This document shows, in pieces, positions 54,620 through 63,350 of a stretch of 64,000 nt of DNA. Origin of the DNA: JAVJSD01 sp040219575. Lineage in GTDB: Bacteria > Planctomycetota > Planctomycetia > Pirellulales > Pirellulaceae. Positions within the stretch are counted from its first letter, which is position 1; every line of letters starts with the position of its first letter. Below the pieces are notes generated by a model. The model searched no databases. It saw nothing but the letters and a program-made list of their open reading frames with translations, and was not told the origin of the DNA. The DNA is taken from NCBI GenBank assembly GCA_040219575.1, contig JAVJSD010000012.1:1-64000 (forward strand). Direction: 5' to 3'. Made by a program: the position numbers and the translations under genes.

Positions 54620-55189
54620 TTAGGTTTGCGACGTCCCGCGCCGCATGCGCTTCAACAACAGGCAGAACAGCAGGGCGATGTTCCAGGCGTCGTCGACGCC
54701 CCGGTGATGCTGGCCTTCCATCGACAATCCCAGCGTGTTGAACGCCGCGTCGATGCCCAGTTCGCGGGGCAGCCCAAAGGCGGCGGAGAACAGGTTCTTC
54801 ACGTTCAGATGCGTGGGTCCGAAGGGATATTCCAGACCGTAGTGCCGGCAGTTGCGCTGGAATTGCCCGCGGTCGTAGTCGCCCCAACTGGCGAACAGCC
54901 GCTCGCTGGCGCGGTACTGCGTGCTGAGCACGTCGATCGCCTCCTTGAGGCTCACGCCGTCTTCGACCATCTCGGCGGTGATGCCGGTCAGGTCGGTGCA
55001 GAACTGGCTGATCTCGCTGCGGGCGGGTTTGACCATGATGGCCCGTTTCTCGCGCCGCTCGAGCGACGCCAGGTCGACCGTGCAGAGGCCGATCTCGATG
55101 ATCTCGCTGATTTGCCCCGAAGGCGGTCGTCGATCCCAGCAGGTCGATTCGACGTCGATCACCAACACCTGGTCCAGACTCTTGGCCAT
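54620..55189 (-). CDS. DEDDh-type 3'-5' exonuclease
   Basis: A 189-residue nuclease with the four acidic residues and His of the DEDDh class: D and E in VLVIDVESTCWD, D in ASWGDYDRGQF and H/D in HHRGVDDAWNIALL. The overall form resembles the ERI-1/KapD group, which trims single-stranded RNA or DNA ends. ATG at 55189. It is upstream of nothing on the same strand and 27 bp after the membrane-protein gene, with which it may be co-transcribed. Confidence 0.88.
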   Translation of the reverse strand: MAKSLDQVLVIDVESTCWDRRPPSGQISEIIEIGLCTVDLASLERREKRAIMVKPARSEISQFCTDLTGITAEMVEDGVSLKEAIDVLSTQYRASERLFASWGDYDRGQFQRNCRHYGLEYPFGPTHLNVKNLFSAAFGLPRELGIDAAFNTLGLSMEGQHHRGVDDAWNIALLFCLLLKRMRRGTSQT

Positions 55190-55216
55190 GAAGCAACCGC
55201 CGGGGAGGTCGCGCGG

Positions 55217-55777
55217 CTAGCGCGAAAGGAAGAGCATGGGCGAGAGAATCTGGTCGTACACAAACGCCGCCGCCGTGAGAATCGCGATCAGCGTGCCCAT
55301 CAATCCCAAGACAATCCCGATCCATGTTTGGGCGCGATTGCTTCCCTCGACCGCGCCGGCTTTGATGGCCTTCAGTTCGTTCATACCGAACAGGCTCGCG
55401 CCCAAAGTGAGCGCCAAGTCTACCAGCGACAGCACCAAAGCCAACGTCGCCGTGATATTCGCCAGTTCCGAAGCCCCAAAGGAGGGCAACGAGGTCGCCA
55501 TGGCGATCGCCGCGACGATCGCCACGATCAACCCGATCAGGCCGAACCGGAACACCCGCCGGCTGCGCGGAACCAGCGTGGCCACGTAACCGGCCGGTCG
55601 ATACGCCGGCCCATCGTCGCCGGCGGGAGGACTGTACAAGTTGTCGCTTTCCGCCGCCTGTGTGGGTTCCTTGGGCGCCAGCGCGGGATCCGAAAACGGG
55701 TTCACGCCGTCGTCGCCCACGATCGGCTTGCGAAGCAGATCGCTGTGCGTCGGTCGATAGCCTTGGGGATCGTCCAT
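55217..55777 (-). CDS. Membrane protein with Pro-rich N-terminus (186 aa)
   Basis: The first 75 residues are polar and disordered-looking (NPFSDPALAPKEPTQAAESDNLYSPPAG). Three hydrophobic segments follow at about 78-98, 107-127 and 152-174, ending in LFLSR. No known domain is recognised. A DUF4190-like planctomycete membrane protein is possible but not shown. It precedes the exonuclease gene on the same strand. Confidence 0.7.
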   Translation of the reverse strand: MDDPQGYRPTHSDLLRKPIVGDDGVNPFSDPALAPKEPTQAAESDNLYSPPAGDDGPAYRPAGYVATLVPRSRRVFRFGLIGLIVAIVAAIAMATSLPSFGASELANITATLALVLSLVDLALTLGASLFGMNELKAIKAGAVEGSNRAQTWIGIVLGLMGTLIAILTAAAFVYDQILSPMLFLSR

Positions 55778-55828
55778 CGTTTCGAGTCGGGAAGACGGTC
55801 TAGTGCCGCGTCATGGCTTGATTCTTGA

Positions 55829-55901
55829 GTAGCCGAACTCGTGAGCGTTCGGAAAATCGTCGTCGAGATCGAACTTCCAGAAGTCTCACGACTTCTGCTA
55901 C
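55829..55901. repeat. GTAGC-type inverted repeat, copy 4
   Basis: Left arm GTAGCCGAACTCGTGAGCGTTC and right arm GAAGTCTCACGACTTCTGCTAC are imperfect inverted copies. It lies upstream of the membrane-protein start and downstream of hemQ. Confidence 0.8.
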
Positions 55902-55926
55902 CACAACGCCTAAGCTGGACACAACC

Positions 55927-56775
55927 TTAGCCTCCCACGCGGCAGTGGTTGAGCATGTCGGAGGGCGACATCACGTAGCTGGTGTAAAAGGGACCGAACT
56001 CGGCGTAGCGGGCGCTGGCCTCGTCGAACCGCATCTCGTACACGATGTGCGTGAGAAACTCCGGATTGCGGGCCCACAGCGTCACGCCCCACTCCCAGTC
56101 GTCGATGCCGACGCTGACGGTGATCAATTGCTGCACGCGGCCGGCGTACTTCATACCGCTGGTGGCGTGCTGGGCCATCATGCGGTTTCGCTCCGACACG
56201 GGGAGCGTAAACCAGTTCTCCCCCACCTTCCGCTTCTTGTTCATGGGATAGAAGCAGGTGGCGGGATAGTCCGGAAAGTCGGGCGTCAGCCGTTGGCGGT
56301 TCATCATCGGCAACCGCTGCTCGTAGGCCTTCACTTTGGCGGTGTAGGCGGGGCTGTCGCGATGTTCCCCCTCGCGCACCAGGCGGTCGGCGTACTGCTC
56401 GATCGAGGGCACATACTCCGAGATCTCGGTGATCGAGACGAACGAGTAGGTCGGGACGAGCGCGGCGCCGAGACGTCCCGCCGCCAGACGGTGCCGCACC
56501 GCGTCGATCTTCAGCGGATCGGCGTCCATCAGCATCAGTCCGAAATCGGCCTTATGGCCCGAGACGGCGCTTGTTTGCAACCTCGCCGGCGCCTGGGAAC
56601 CCTGGGGATCCAGCGCGGCGAGCAGGTCTTCGCGGCCCGCCTGCACGTCGGAGGCCGACATCGCGGCCAGGGCGGCCCGATCGAATCGGTAATATAGATG
56701 CGAACAGTGCCAGCCCTCGCTGGGCGTGAGCGAATTTTCGACAGGGGGCGCGGCGGGCGGACGACCGTGACTCAT
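55927..56775 (-). CDS. hemQ: Coproheme decarboxylase (HemQ/ChdC)
   Basis: HemQ converts iron-coproporphyrin III to haem b in the coproporphyrin-dependent route used by Gram-positive bacteria and some others. The 282-residue protein belongs to the chlorite dismutase family; it has the catalytic Tyr Y176 in CFYPMNKKRKVGENWF and the proximal haem ligand H203 in RMMAQHATSGMKYAGRVQQL. The N-terminus (SEGWHCSHLYYRFDR) is family-like. It lacks the distal Arg context of true chlorite dismutases, which favours HemQ. The gene is alone; other haem genes are not here. Confidence 0.9.
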   Translation of the reverse strand: MSHGRPPAAPPVENSLTPSEGWHCSHLYYRFDRAALAAMSASDVQAGREDLLAALDPQGSQAPARLQTSAVSGHKADFGLMLMDADPLKIDAVRHRLAAGRLGAALVPTYSFVSITEISEYVPSIEQYADRLVREGEHRDSPAYTAKVKAYEQRLPMMNRQRLTPDFPDYPATCFYPMNKKRKVGENWFTLPVSERNRMMAQHATSGMKYAGRVQQLITVSVGIDDWEWGVTLWARNPEFLTHIVYEMRFDEASARYAEFGPFYTSYVMSPSDMLNHCRVGG

Positions 56776-56957
56776 GGGCTGTTCTTCGAATTCGAGGGGC
56801 TACGGGATTTGCGATCCGCCATCATAGCAGATCGCCCCACCGCTTCGCCCCCGCACCACCGATCGGCCGCGGGAAAACCCTCTCTTGGGCCGCTGTTTCC
56901 GGTTCATCCCAGCGCCGCGCGGCGGTTGAACCGCCTCACTTCGAACTACGACCATCT

Positions 56958-58571
56958 TCACTCGAGGTAGTCTAACGACCAGCGTTCTAACGACCAATGG
57001 TCGAATGACCGATCCGGGAAATCGATAAAGCAATCAGAGTGCGCCCACTTGAAATTCGTTCTTCCCAAAGACGTTGTCTTGGTTCCTCCGAGCGATAAGC
57101 ATTGCAGGTTCGCGAGCTTTCCCAGGTGGACTAGCCCCGCATCGGTTACCTTGGTGTTCTTGAGATGTAGAGATCTGATGCTTGTCGCTCCCTTGAGATG
57201 GACAAGTGAATCGTCGCTGATCAAGCTAACATCGTCCACGTTGTTGAGATTCAACACGCTGAGATTCGGCAGTGTTTTGAGGGATTGGAAGCCGACCCCA
57301 CTCACCCTCGTACTTCCCAGATGAAGCGACCGCAGATTGGTGAGATCCTTGAGGTCAGCCAACCCGGCGTCGCTCACATTCGTTCCCCGAAGGTGGAGCC
57401 ACTGCAGATTCGCCAGCCCTTTCAGATGGACAAGCCCTGCATCCGTCACCTTTGTGCCCCCAAGGTGGAGCGACTGCAACTTGGTGAGCCTCTTGAGGTG
57501 AACCAGACCGGCGTCGGTGACGTTGGCGTCCGCAAGCTCGAGCGATTCAAGGTTCACCAGTGCGCCGATTTGGGCTAAACCATCGTCACTCACACCGGTC
57601 CAACTCAGTTCCAGCGACTTCAGGTTTACTTGTCGCTTGAGATGAATCAAGCCGGCGTCGGTCACCTTCGACCCGCCGAGCCACAACGTTTCCAGATGTG
57701 CAAATCCATCGATATACGCCAGTTCCGCATCAGTCACCGTCGGGCGTTGAAGTCCGACGGCATTCACTCGCTGACCAGGATAGTCGTCATGGTAGTGGAC
57801 CCAGCCTCCAGCCTTTTCGATAGCTAAAATGCACGGTCGCGGTGCAATCGTGCACGTCGGTAAGGCAGCCTGCAGATCCTGATAGCCGGCATCGCTGATC
57901 GACGTATTCGTGATGAGCAGGGATCGCAATCTTGGAAGCCCAGTGAGGTGCATCAATCCACCATCCGTGACGCGGGTGCCGCTCAGCACCAGCGATTCGA
58001 GGTTCTCCAGCTCCCGGACGTGCATCATCCCAACGTCACTGACGCTGCAACCGGTGAGATCGAGCCTTCGCAAATTCTTCAGGACTTTGAGCCGTGCCAG
58101 TCCGGCGTCCGTCACGTTCGTATTCTCGAGACTTAGCGTTTTGAGCTTCGTCAAGCCCTCGACGTGCTTCAACCCGGCGTCACTCACGTCTTTGCCGCGG
58201 AGGCGCAGGACTTCCAGGTTCTTTAAGCTCTCAAGGTGAACCAGTCCTTCGTCATTCACCGTCGGACGGTAAAACGAGACTCCAATCACATCACTCTCGT
58301 GATCCGCCTTCTCGAACCGAACCTCTCCTCCAAGGGCTTCAATGGCTGCAACGCCGGTTTCAGGGGGAGGACCGTCGGACGTTGCGATGCGATATGCGGC
58401 GACAATCACGAGCAGCAAGAGCAACGTAGAACCGGCGACGGCGATCTGCCACGACATCTCAAGTCGCCGTCTAGGGGCTGACCCGGCGGATTCGAAAGGA
58501 AGCGAGGAAGCGTCTGGCGAGGATTGCGAAGGATCAGGTCGGGCGGGGGAGGCTGAATGCTTATCGTCCAT
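56958..58571 (-). CDS. Leucine-rich-repeat membrane-anchored protein
   Basis: The ATG at 58571 (MDDKHSASPA) is preferred; an upstream start adds 14 unlikely residues. Of 537 residues, 1-38 are polar and cytoplasmic, 40-62 form a membrane helix (SWQIAVAGSTLLLLLVIVAAY), and the rest holds about 15 LRRs of the bacterial/ribonuclease-inhibitor-like type with the unit LxxLxLxxTxVTDAGLxHL. An island at about 245-280 (CILAIEKAGGWVHYHDDYPG) divides two LRR blocks and resembles the start of the first block (AIEALGGEVRFEKADHE), so the protein may be an internal duplication. The tail HWSLERWSLDYLE is encoded by short repeats. Likely a protein-protein interaction surface. Confidence 0.88.
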   Translation of the reverse strand: MDDKHSASPARPDPSQSSPDASSLPFESAGSAPRRRLEMSWQIAVAGSTLLLLLVIVAAYRIATSDGPPPETGVAAIEALGGEVRFEKADHESDVIGVSFYRPTVNDEGLVHLESLKNLEVLRLRGKDVSDAGLKHVEGLTKLKTLSLENTNVTDAGLARLKVLKNLRRLDLTGCSVSDVGMMHVRELENLESLVLSGTRVTDGGLMHLTGLPRLRSLLITNTSISDAGYQDLQAALPTCTIAPRPCILAIEKAGGWVHYHDDYPGQRVNAVGLQRPTVTDAELAYIDGFAHLETLWLGGSKVTDAGLIHLKRQVNLKSLELSWTGVSDDGLAQIGALVNLESLELADANVTDAGLVHLKRLTKLQSLHLGGTKVTDAGLVHLKGLANLQWLHLRGTNVSDAGLADLKDLTNLRSLHLGSTRVSGVGFQSLKTLPNLSVLNLNNVDDVSLISDDSLVHLKGATSIRSLHLKNTKVTDAGLVHLGKLANLQCLSLGGTKTTSLGRTNFKWAHSDCFIDFPDRSFDHWSLERWSLDYLE

Positions 58572-59026
58572 GTAGGTCGTTTCCCCTCGTGAGGACGCGG
58601 GGCGCCGTGCCAAGATGGGTGCACCCTTTGAAATGGGCGAACTTAGGTTGATCCGACGAGAGAAGTGACTCGTTCAGGACGCCCCTGCGAGCGGCAATGC
58701 TCTTGAATTAGGCTATCGCAAGCGGCCGTTCCCCGCAACTTTCGCGGGCCGCCCCTGACCTGGGGCTGGGCCGGATTTGATGTTCGTTGTGTTTCTCCCA
58801 GCAGCATGAGAGTTACGTCGCCCAGAGGAGATGGAGTCCGGCCGCGCAGCTGTCTGCATTTCGTAATTGGGACGGCAGGCTGGAAGCCTACCCTTCGTGG
58901 TTCTTCCACGCCGCAAGTGCTTGTATTCTAAGGCCGTACGAAGGATCATAGGCCACTGGCGGGAATTCCATCGGCGGCGCGTAACAGCCCCCCTCAGCAT
59001 GACCATTATCTGTTAGAGACGGCACC
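58572..59026. other. 455-bp divergent region between LRR gene and ECF sigma gene
   Basis: No gene is supported; a 97-codon minus-strand frame there is Arg-rich and not protein-like. It has small dyads near 58871-58884 (AGGCTGGAAGCCT) and 58890-58911 (CGTGGTTCTTCCACG). The sigma-factor gene probably has its promoter in the last 100 bases. Confidence 0.45.
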
Positions 59027-59560
59027 ATGACGAAGGCGGTGGACAACGCGACCTTCGAAAGCATCGTCCGGGAAACGCACGCCGCCTTGCGGGCTTATAT
59101 CGCGGGGATGGGGATTGCGCCCCACGAGGTCGATGACATTGCGCAAGAGGTATATCTGGAACTGTACAAGGGTTACGACCGCATGCCGGCGGAAGTGACT
59201 CCCCTGCGGTGGCTGAAGGGAATCGCCCGCAACCTGTGCCTGAACCACATTCGCAAGGTGTCGAGACGGGGCCGTCTGCACCAGCAGGCGTTGTGCGAAA
59301 TCCTGGCCCGCACCCAGACCACCGCCGAGGAAACCTTCGAGGACGGCTCCCTTTCGCGGGCGCTGGGACACTGCTATGAGAATCTTCCCGAAAAGAGCCG
59401 CCGACTGCTGAAATTGCGCTATGAAGACGACCTCCGATCCCCGAAGATTGCCGACCTGCTCGACGCCACCGCCGAGTCGGTCCGCGTTAGCTTGTTTCGC
59501 ATTCGGGCCCAGTTGAAGGACTGCATCTCGAGCTCGCTGGCCCGTCAGCGATGGCAGTAG
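59027..59560 (+). CDS. ECF-type RNA polymerase sigma factor
   Basis: A 177-residue sigma factor with region 2 (YIAGMGIAPHEVDDIAQEVYLELYKGYDRM... WLKGIARNLCLNHIRK) and region 4 (LPEKSRRLLKLRYEDDLRSPKIADLLDATAESVRVSLFRIRAQL). It resembles the planctomycete ECF subgroups found just before FecR-LamG genes. The FecR-domain membrane protein 200 bp downstream is the probable anti-sigma partner. Target promoters are unknown. Confidence 0.92.
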   Translation: MTKAVDNATFESIVRETHAALRAYIAGMGIAPHEVDDIAQEVYLELYKGYDRMPAEVTPLRWLKGIARNLCLNHIRKVSRRGRLHQQALCEILARTQTTAEETFEDGSLSRALGHCYENLPEKSRRLLKLRYEDDLRSPKIADLLDATAESVRVSLFRIRAQLKDCISSSLARQRWQ

Positions 59561-59649
59561 ATTCTTCAGGTGCCGGCGACAGCTTCAGCGATGTCCCAGG
59601 AACGATGCCCCAGGCCCCGTCTGGAAATGAAGAAATGGCGAATCGATTG

Positions 59650-59712
59650 GTAGCGCAACTCGTGAGAGTTTTACTGTTTTGATGCCGTCGGAAGTCTCAC
59701 GACTTCCGCTAC
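59650..59712. repeat. GTAGC-type inverted repeat, copy 5
   Basis: Left arm GTAGCGCAACTCGTGAGAGTT and right arm GAAGTCTCACGACTTCCGCTAC are imperfect inverted copies, between the sigma-factor gene and the FecR gene on the same strand. If transcribed it would form a strong stem between the two cistrons. Confidence 0.8.
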
Positions 59713-59729
59713 GAGGATTCCGGACAAAG

Positions 59730-59765
59730 CCCAGCTTCAAGAGAAAAATCCCAGCTTCAAGAGAA
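59730..59765 (+). repeat. 16-bp direct repeat just before the FecR start
   Basis: CCCAGCTTCAAGAGAA occurs at 59730-59745 and again at 59750-59765, with the ATG one base later. The second copy supplies the AGAG sequence in the ribosome-binding position. Duplication may modulate translation; no regulator is known. Confidence 0.7.
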
Positions 59766-59766
59766 T

Positions 59767-61689
59767 ATGAGCAGCGACGTCGATCAACTTATTGAACGCT
59801 ACCTGGACGACCGGGACAGCCTCAGCGACGAGGAACTGTCGGCGATGGTCGATGCCCTGCGCGAGTCCGAAGAACTCGCCTGCGAGCTGAAAAACCAGTT
59901 GCTGATCGACGAGTTGATCGCCCAGCGCATGGCCGTCGATCGGGCCAACTTCCTGGCCCAGATGCAGCAGCGGGTCGACGATCTCAGCTATGGCGAGCAG
60001 GCCGTCGACCGCCAGGTGGCCGAACTGCGCGACCTGGCGGCGGCCCAGTACCAGCAGTGGACGACGACCGCCACGCGGCGGCCCGGCCTCACCCGTCGCT
60101 GGCTGGCCGTCGTTACGATCGCGGGAGTTCTGCTGTTGGCCGCCCTGGGCGTCGGCTATGTCGTGGCGAAGTCGTGGAACTCCGTTGGACAGATTGAACT
60201 CGCCGACGGCAGCGTCAGCCGCATTCGCGAAGGCCGCACCGAACGGGTGAGCGCCTTCGACAATGTGTTGCGCGGCGATCGTCTGCGAACCTTCAGCGAC
60301 GGCCACGTCAAGATTCGCTATCACGATGGCTCGCTGATCGACGTGGCCGCCGACACGCTGGTCGAAATCCAGGACGAGGCCGCCGGCGCCAAACGCCTGT
60401 TGCTGGAGCACGGCGAGTTGGCCGCCGACGTGGAGCAGCAGCCGCACGACCAACGCATGGTGATCGGCACGCTGGTGGCCGAAGCCACCGTATTGGGCAC
60501 CAAACTGTTGATGACGGCCGAGGACGACGACACCCGCCTCGACGTCTTCGAGGGGAGCGTCGAGATGGTGCGCCGCGCGGATCAAGCGCGGGCGACCGTC
60601 GCGGCGCAGCAATTCGCCGACGTCGCCAGCGAAGACTTCAAACCTCAGCGTATCGGGTGGCCCAGCAACGAAGGGGGCCTCGTGTTTCTGGCCTCCGGCG
60701 ACTATCGCCCGAACCTGGTGACCGATCCGCTCACCGGCCAGGCCAAACCGTGCCGGGTGACGCCGGAGCACCAGGCGCGACTGAATCACGACTTCGCCAT
60801 GGAGATGGCCGGCGGGATGTTCGTCGCCTCCGAGGAGACCTCGGAAACGGTTCGCGCCGCCTGCCAGCAGAGCGGCGAATTGACGCTCGAGGCCATCGTG
60901 CGGACCGCGGCCGTCGAGCAGGGCGGCGAAAAGCGCATCGTCGCCATGTCCCGGGCCTCCGACGACTATCAATTCCATTTGTCGCAAGTCGACGACCGAC
61001 TCGTCTTCGGCCTCATGTCGGCGATCGCCGATCGGGCCGCGGAGTTGAAGCAGGTCGCCGTCTATCAGTTCCAGGACGAGGCGCCGCACCACGTGGCGGT
61101 CACCTACCGCGACGGACAAACGGTTTGCTACGTCGACGGCGAAAAGCAGTTCGAGGGCGCCATGATCGCCGGCGACTTTCGCGATTGGAAGCCGCAACCA
61201 CTGGCGCTCGGCGACGACGCCGACGGCGGACACGATTGGGCCGGTGCGCTGGAAGGCGTTGCCGTCTACAACCGGTTCATGAGCCGGAACGAGGCGCTGC
61301 GCAACAGCGAATACTACCACGCCTTGATTTCGGCGCGCGAGCACGTGCCGCAGATCAAGGTGCACGCCACGCTGCTCGGCCGGTCCAGCGTGCCGCAGGT
61401 CGAGGAGATCGCCCCCGCGCGTTCGCTGCTGGTGATGTCGCGTTACCGGGTGGAGAGCGTCGCCAGCGGCAAGCTCGACGACCGCGAGATTCTCGTCATC
61501 GAATGGTCGATTCTCAACGAGCGTCCTCAATCGCTCGACGAATCGAAGCCCGGCGATCTCGTCGACCTGGTGCTGGAGCACGTCGAACTCAATCCGCAAC
61601 TGGGCCGCTATCGTTGCGCCAACGACTTCGACGGCAAAGAGGACCGCGACCGGCCCAAGTATTACGCCGTGCGGGCGAACTCGCTCTGA
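59767..61689 (+). CDS. FecR-domain / LamG-domain membrane protein
   Basis: A 640-residue protein: residues 1-110 cytoplasmic and acidic/helical (anti-sigma-like, DVDQLIERYLDDRDSLSDEELSAMVDAL), a membrane helix at 112-134, then a FecR domain (NVLRGDRLRTFSDGHVKIRYHDGSLIDVAADTLVEI, VIGTLVAEATVLGTKLLM, DVFEGSVEMVRRA) and a LamG-like domain (about 395-545, with LTLEAIVRTAAVEQGG, HHVAVTYRDGQTVCYVDGEKQFEG and LEGVAVYNRFMSRNEAL). Planctomycetes have many such ECF-linked proteins. It probably senses an extracellular glycan or surface signal and controls the upstream sigma factor. The last 80 residues are unassigned. Confidence 0.9.
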   Translation: MSSDVDQLIERYLDDRDSLSDEELSAMVDALRESEELACELKNQLLIDELIAQRMAVDRANFLAQMQQRVDDLSYGEQAVDRQVAELRDLAAAQYQQWTTTATRRPGLTRRWLAVVTIAGVLLLAALGVGYVVAKSWNSVGQIELADGSVSRIREGRTERVSAFDNVLRGDRLRTFSDGHVKIRYHDGSLIDVAADTLVEIQDEAAGAKRLLLEHGELAADVEQQPHDQRMVIGTLVAEATVLGTKLLMTAEDDDTRLDVFEGSVEMVRRADQARATVAAQQFADVASEDFKPQRIGWPSNEGGLVFLASGDYRPNLVTDPLTGQAKPCRVTPEHQARLNHDFAMEMAGGMFVASEETSETVRAACQQSGELTLEAIVRTAAVEQGGEKRIVAMSRASDDYQFHLSQVDDRLVFGLMSAIADRAAELKQVAVYQFQDEAPHHVAVTYRDGQTVCYVDGEKQFEGAMIAGDFRDWKPQPLALGDDADGGHDWAGALEGVAVYNRFMSRNEALRNSEYYHALISAREHVPQIKVHATLLGRSSVPQVEEIAPARSLLVMSRYRVESVASGKLDDREILVIEWSILNERPQSLDESKPGDLVDLVLEHVELNPQLGRYRCANDFDGKEDRDRPKYYAVRANSL

Positions 61690-61691
61690 AG

Positions 61692-61764
61692 GCGGCCGAA
61701 CTCGTAAGAGTTCGGGAATTCGGCAAGACGACTGAACTTCCAGAAGTCTCACGACTTCTGCTAC
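61692..61764. repeat. GTAGC-type inverted repeat, copy 6 (left end degenerate)
   Basis: Right arm GAAGTCTCACGACTTCTGCTAC is intact; the left arm CCGAACTCGTAAGAGTTCGG keeps the inner hairpin but the GTAGC end has decayed to GGCGGC. It begins 3 bases after the FecR-LamG stop. Confidence 0.75.
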
Positions 61765-61954
61765 CCGAATGCTTCGCGACGGGAAAGACGCGGATTTCTT
61801 CGCGCCCCTCACCTGGTGGGGAAAGTTTGACACGGGTAACGCATAAGAGTAATTTGATTCTTCACATCTGCGTAGGTTTCTTAAGCGGTGCATCTCGCTC
61901 AGGGCTCTTGCTCCGCACGGTAGCTGCGACCCACAAGCAAAACAGGAAGACGTT

Positions 61955-62926
61955 ATGGAGCGAAAGAACCAATCTTGCCCGGACTGTAATTCGGTTAGTC
62001 GTCGTGGTTTTCTGGCGGGCGCCGCCGGTGCGGCTTTCGCCGTCGGGGCGATGCCCACCTTGAGCCGCCTGGCCTCGGCCGCACCCACGCGCGAAAGCGC
62101 CGCCGAGACGGCCGTCGGCCGCCTGTACGACAGCCTCACCGACGCCCAGAAGAAGATGTTGGCCCTGCCGCTCACCGACGAGCGCCGCAACACCATCAAC
62201 GCCAACTGGCACATCACCAAGGCCACCGTCGACAGCTTCACCGCCGATCAGCAGAAGATCATTCATGAAGTGGTGAAGGGCGCCACGTCGGAGGAAGGCT
62301 ACGATCGGCTCATCAAGCAGATGGCGGACGACGACGGCGGCATTCACAACTACTCGATCGCCATCTTCGGCAATCCCCACGAAGGCGAGTTCGAATTCGA
62401 ACTCACTGGCCGCCACCTGACGCTGCGGGCCGACGGCAACACGAAGAAGGCCGTCGCTCTGGGTGGACCGATCGTTTACGGCCACGGCGAATCGAACCCC
62501 GACAAGAACCTGTTCCACTACCAGACGAAACAGGCCAACGTGGTGTTCGACATGCTGGAGGGCAAGCAGCGCGAAGTTGCGCTGATCGCCGACCCGCCGC
62601 AGGAAGCCGCGGTGAAGTTCCGCAAGGAAGGCCGACCGATGCCGGGCATCGCCGCCGGTGAACTCTCCTCCGACCAGAAAGAGCAGTTCAAGAAGTCGCT
62701 CGAGAGCGTGATGAAGATCTATCGCGCCGAGGATGTCGCCGAGGTGATGGAAGTCGTCGAGGCCGGCGGCGGACTCGACAAGCTGCACTTCTCGTTCTAT
62801 CAAAAGGGCGATCTGAAGAACGACAAGGTGTGGGACATCTGGCGGATCGAAGGCCCCACGGTCGTCTGCCACTTCCGCGGCGCGCCCCACGTGCACGCCT
62901 ACATCAACGTCGCCCGACGCGCTTAG
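61955..62926 (+). CDS. DUF3500 domain protein, Tat-exported
   Basis: A 323-residue protein with a twin-arginine signal (SRRGFLAGAAGAAFAVGAMP, about residues 15-34) and a DUF3500-type domain (YDSLTDAQKKMLALPLTDERRN, GGIHNYSIAIFGNPHEGEFEFELTGRHLTLRAD, GGPIVYGHGE, YQKGDLKNDKVWDIWRIEGPTVVCHFRGAPHVHAYINVA). Conserved His residues (GRHLT, HVHAYI) could bind metal, but no activity is established for the family. A Cys pair near the N-terminus (CPDCNS) precedes the Tat motif. A clear terminator follows. Confidence 0.88.
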   Translation: MERKNQSCPDCNSVSRRGFLAGAAGAAFAVGAMPTLSRLASAAPTRESAAETAVGRLYDSLTDAQKKMLALPLTDERRNTINANWHITKATVDSFTADQQKIIHEVVKGATSEEGYDRLIKQMADDDGGIHNYSIAIFGNPHEGEFEFELTGRHLTLRADGNTKKAVALGGPIVYGHGESNPDKNLFHYQTKQANVVFDMLEGKQREVALIADPPQEAAVKFRKEGRPMPGIAAGELSSDQKEQFKKSLESVMKIYRAEDVAEVMEVVEAGGGLDKLHFSFYQKGDLKNDKVWDIWRIEGPTVVCHFRGAPHVHAYINVARRA

Positions 62927-62952
62927 AAAGCGTCAGCGCAACGCCAAACATC

Positions 62953-62985
62953 GCCCCGGACGCATGCTCACGTCCGGGGCTTTTT
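62953..62985 (+). terminator. Intrinsic terminator after the DUF3500 gene
   Basis: A perfect 10-bp stem GCCCCGGACG/CGTCCGGGGC with an 8-base loop at 62953-62980 is followed by TTTTT. It starts 27 bases after the stop. Its right arm shares ACGTC with the terminator at 31547-31585. Confidence 0.92.
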
Positions 62986-63350
62986 CGTTTCCATGTCGTC
63001 GTTTTCTACCCAACGTGACGGCTGCAGACTTGTGTTCCGCGTACCAACTTCCGAGGTTCCGGTGTCGAGACCTCGGGGGAACTGTCCTACGACGGACAGA
63101 CTCTGGAGCTGTCGAACGGCCGAAGAATCATGGATCGGAAACTCTCGGAGTTCCAACTCGTAGCCAATGAGAATCGGTTCCCACAGGGCAGCGGATTCGA
63201 TCTCTTCCTTCTGCTCGACCCTTCTGCTCGACCCTTCTGCTCGACGGCGTGCGCGACCAAGCCGAAACGTAAACCTGGCGCGTGACACAACCCCCGGCGG
63301 CGCTTATCATCGGACGGGTAATCCAAGCCCGCCGGCCGCTCCTCTCCGCC
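62986..63350. other. Intergenic region before the tctA-type gene
   Basis: No gene is supported. It contains a 13-bp tandem repeat (CCTTCTGCTCGAC, three copies, 63207-63245). The promoter of the transporter gene should lie in this gap but none was convincing. Confidence 0.5.
63207..63245. repeat. 13-bp tandem repeat, three copies
   Basis: CCTTCTGCTCGAC at 63207-63219, 63220-63232 and 63233-63245, identical in all three. It is in a non-coding gap and resembles recent slippage. Confidence 0.9.

Noticed and set aside
58713..59006. Possible 97-aa minus-strand gene before the sigma factor
   Set aside because: Arg/Pro/Gly-rich with no ribosome-binding site and crosses small dyads; better viewed as control region.
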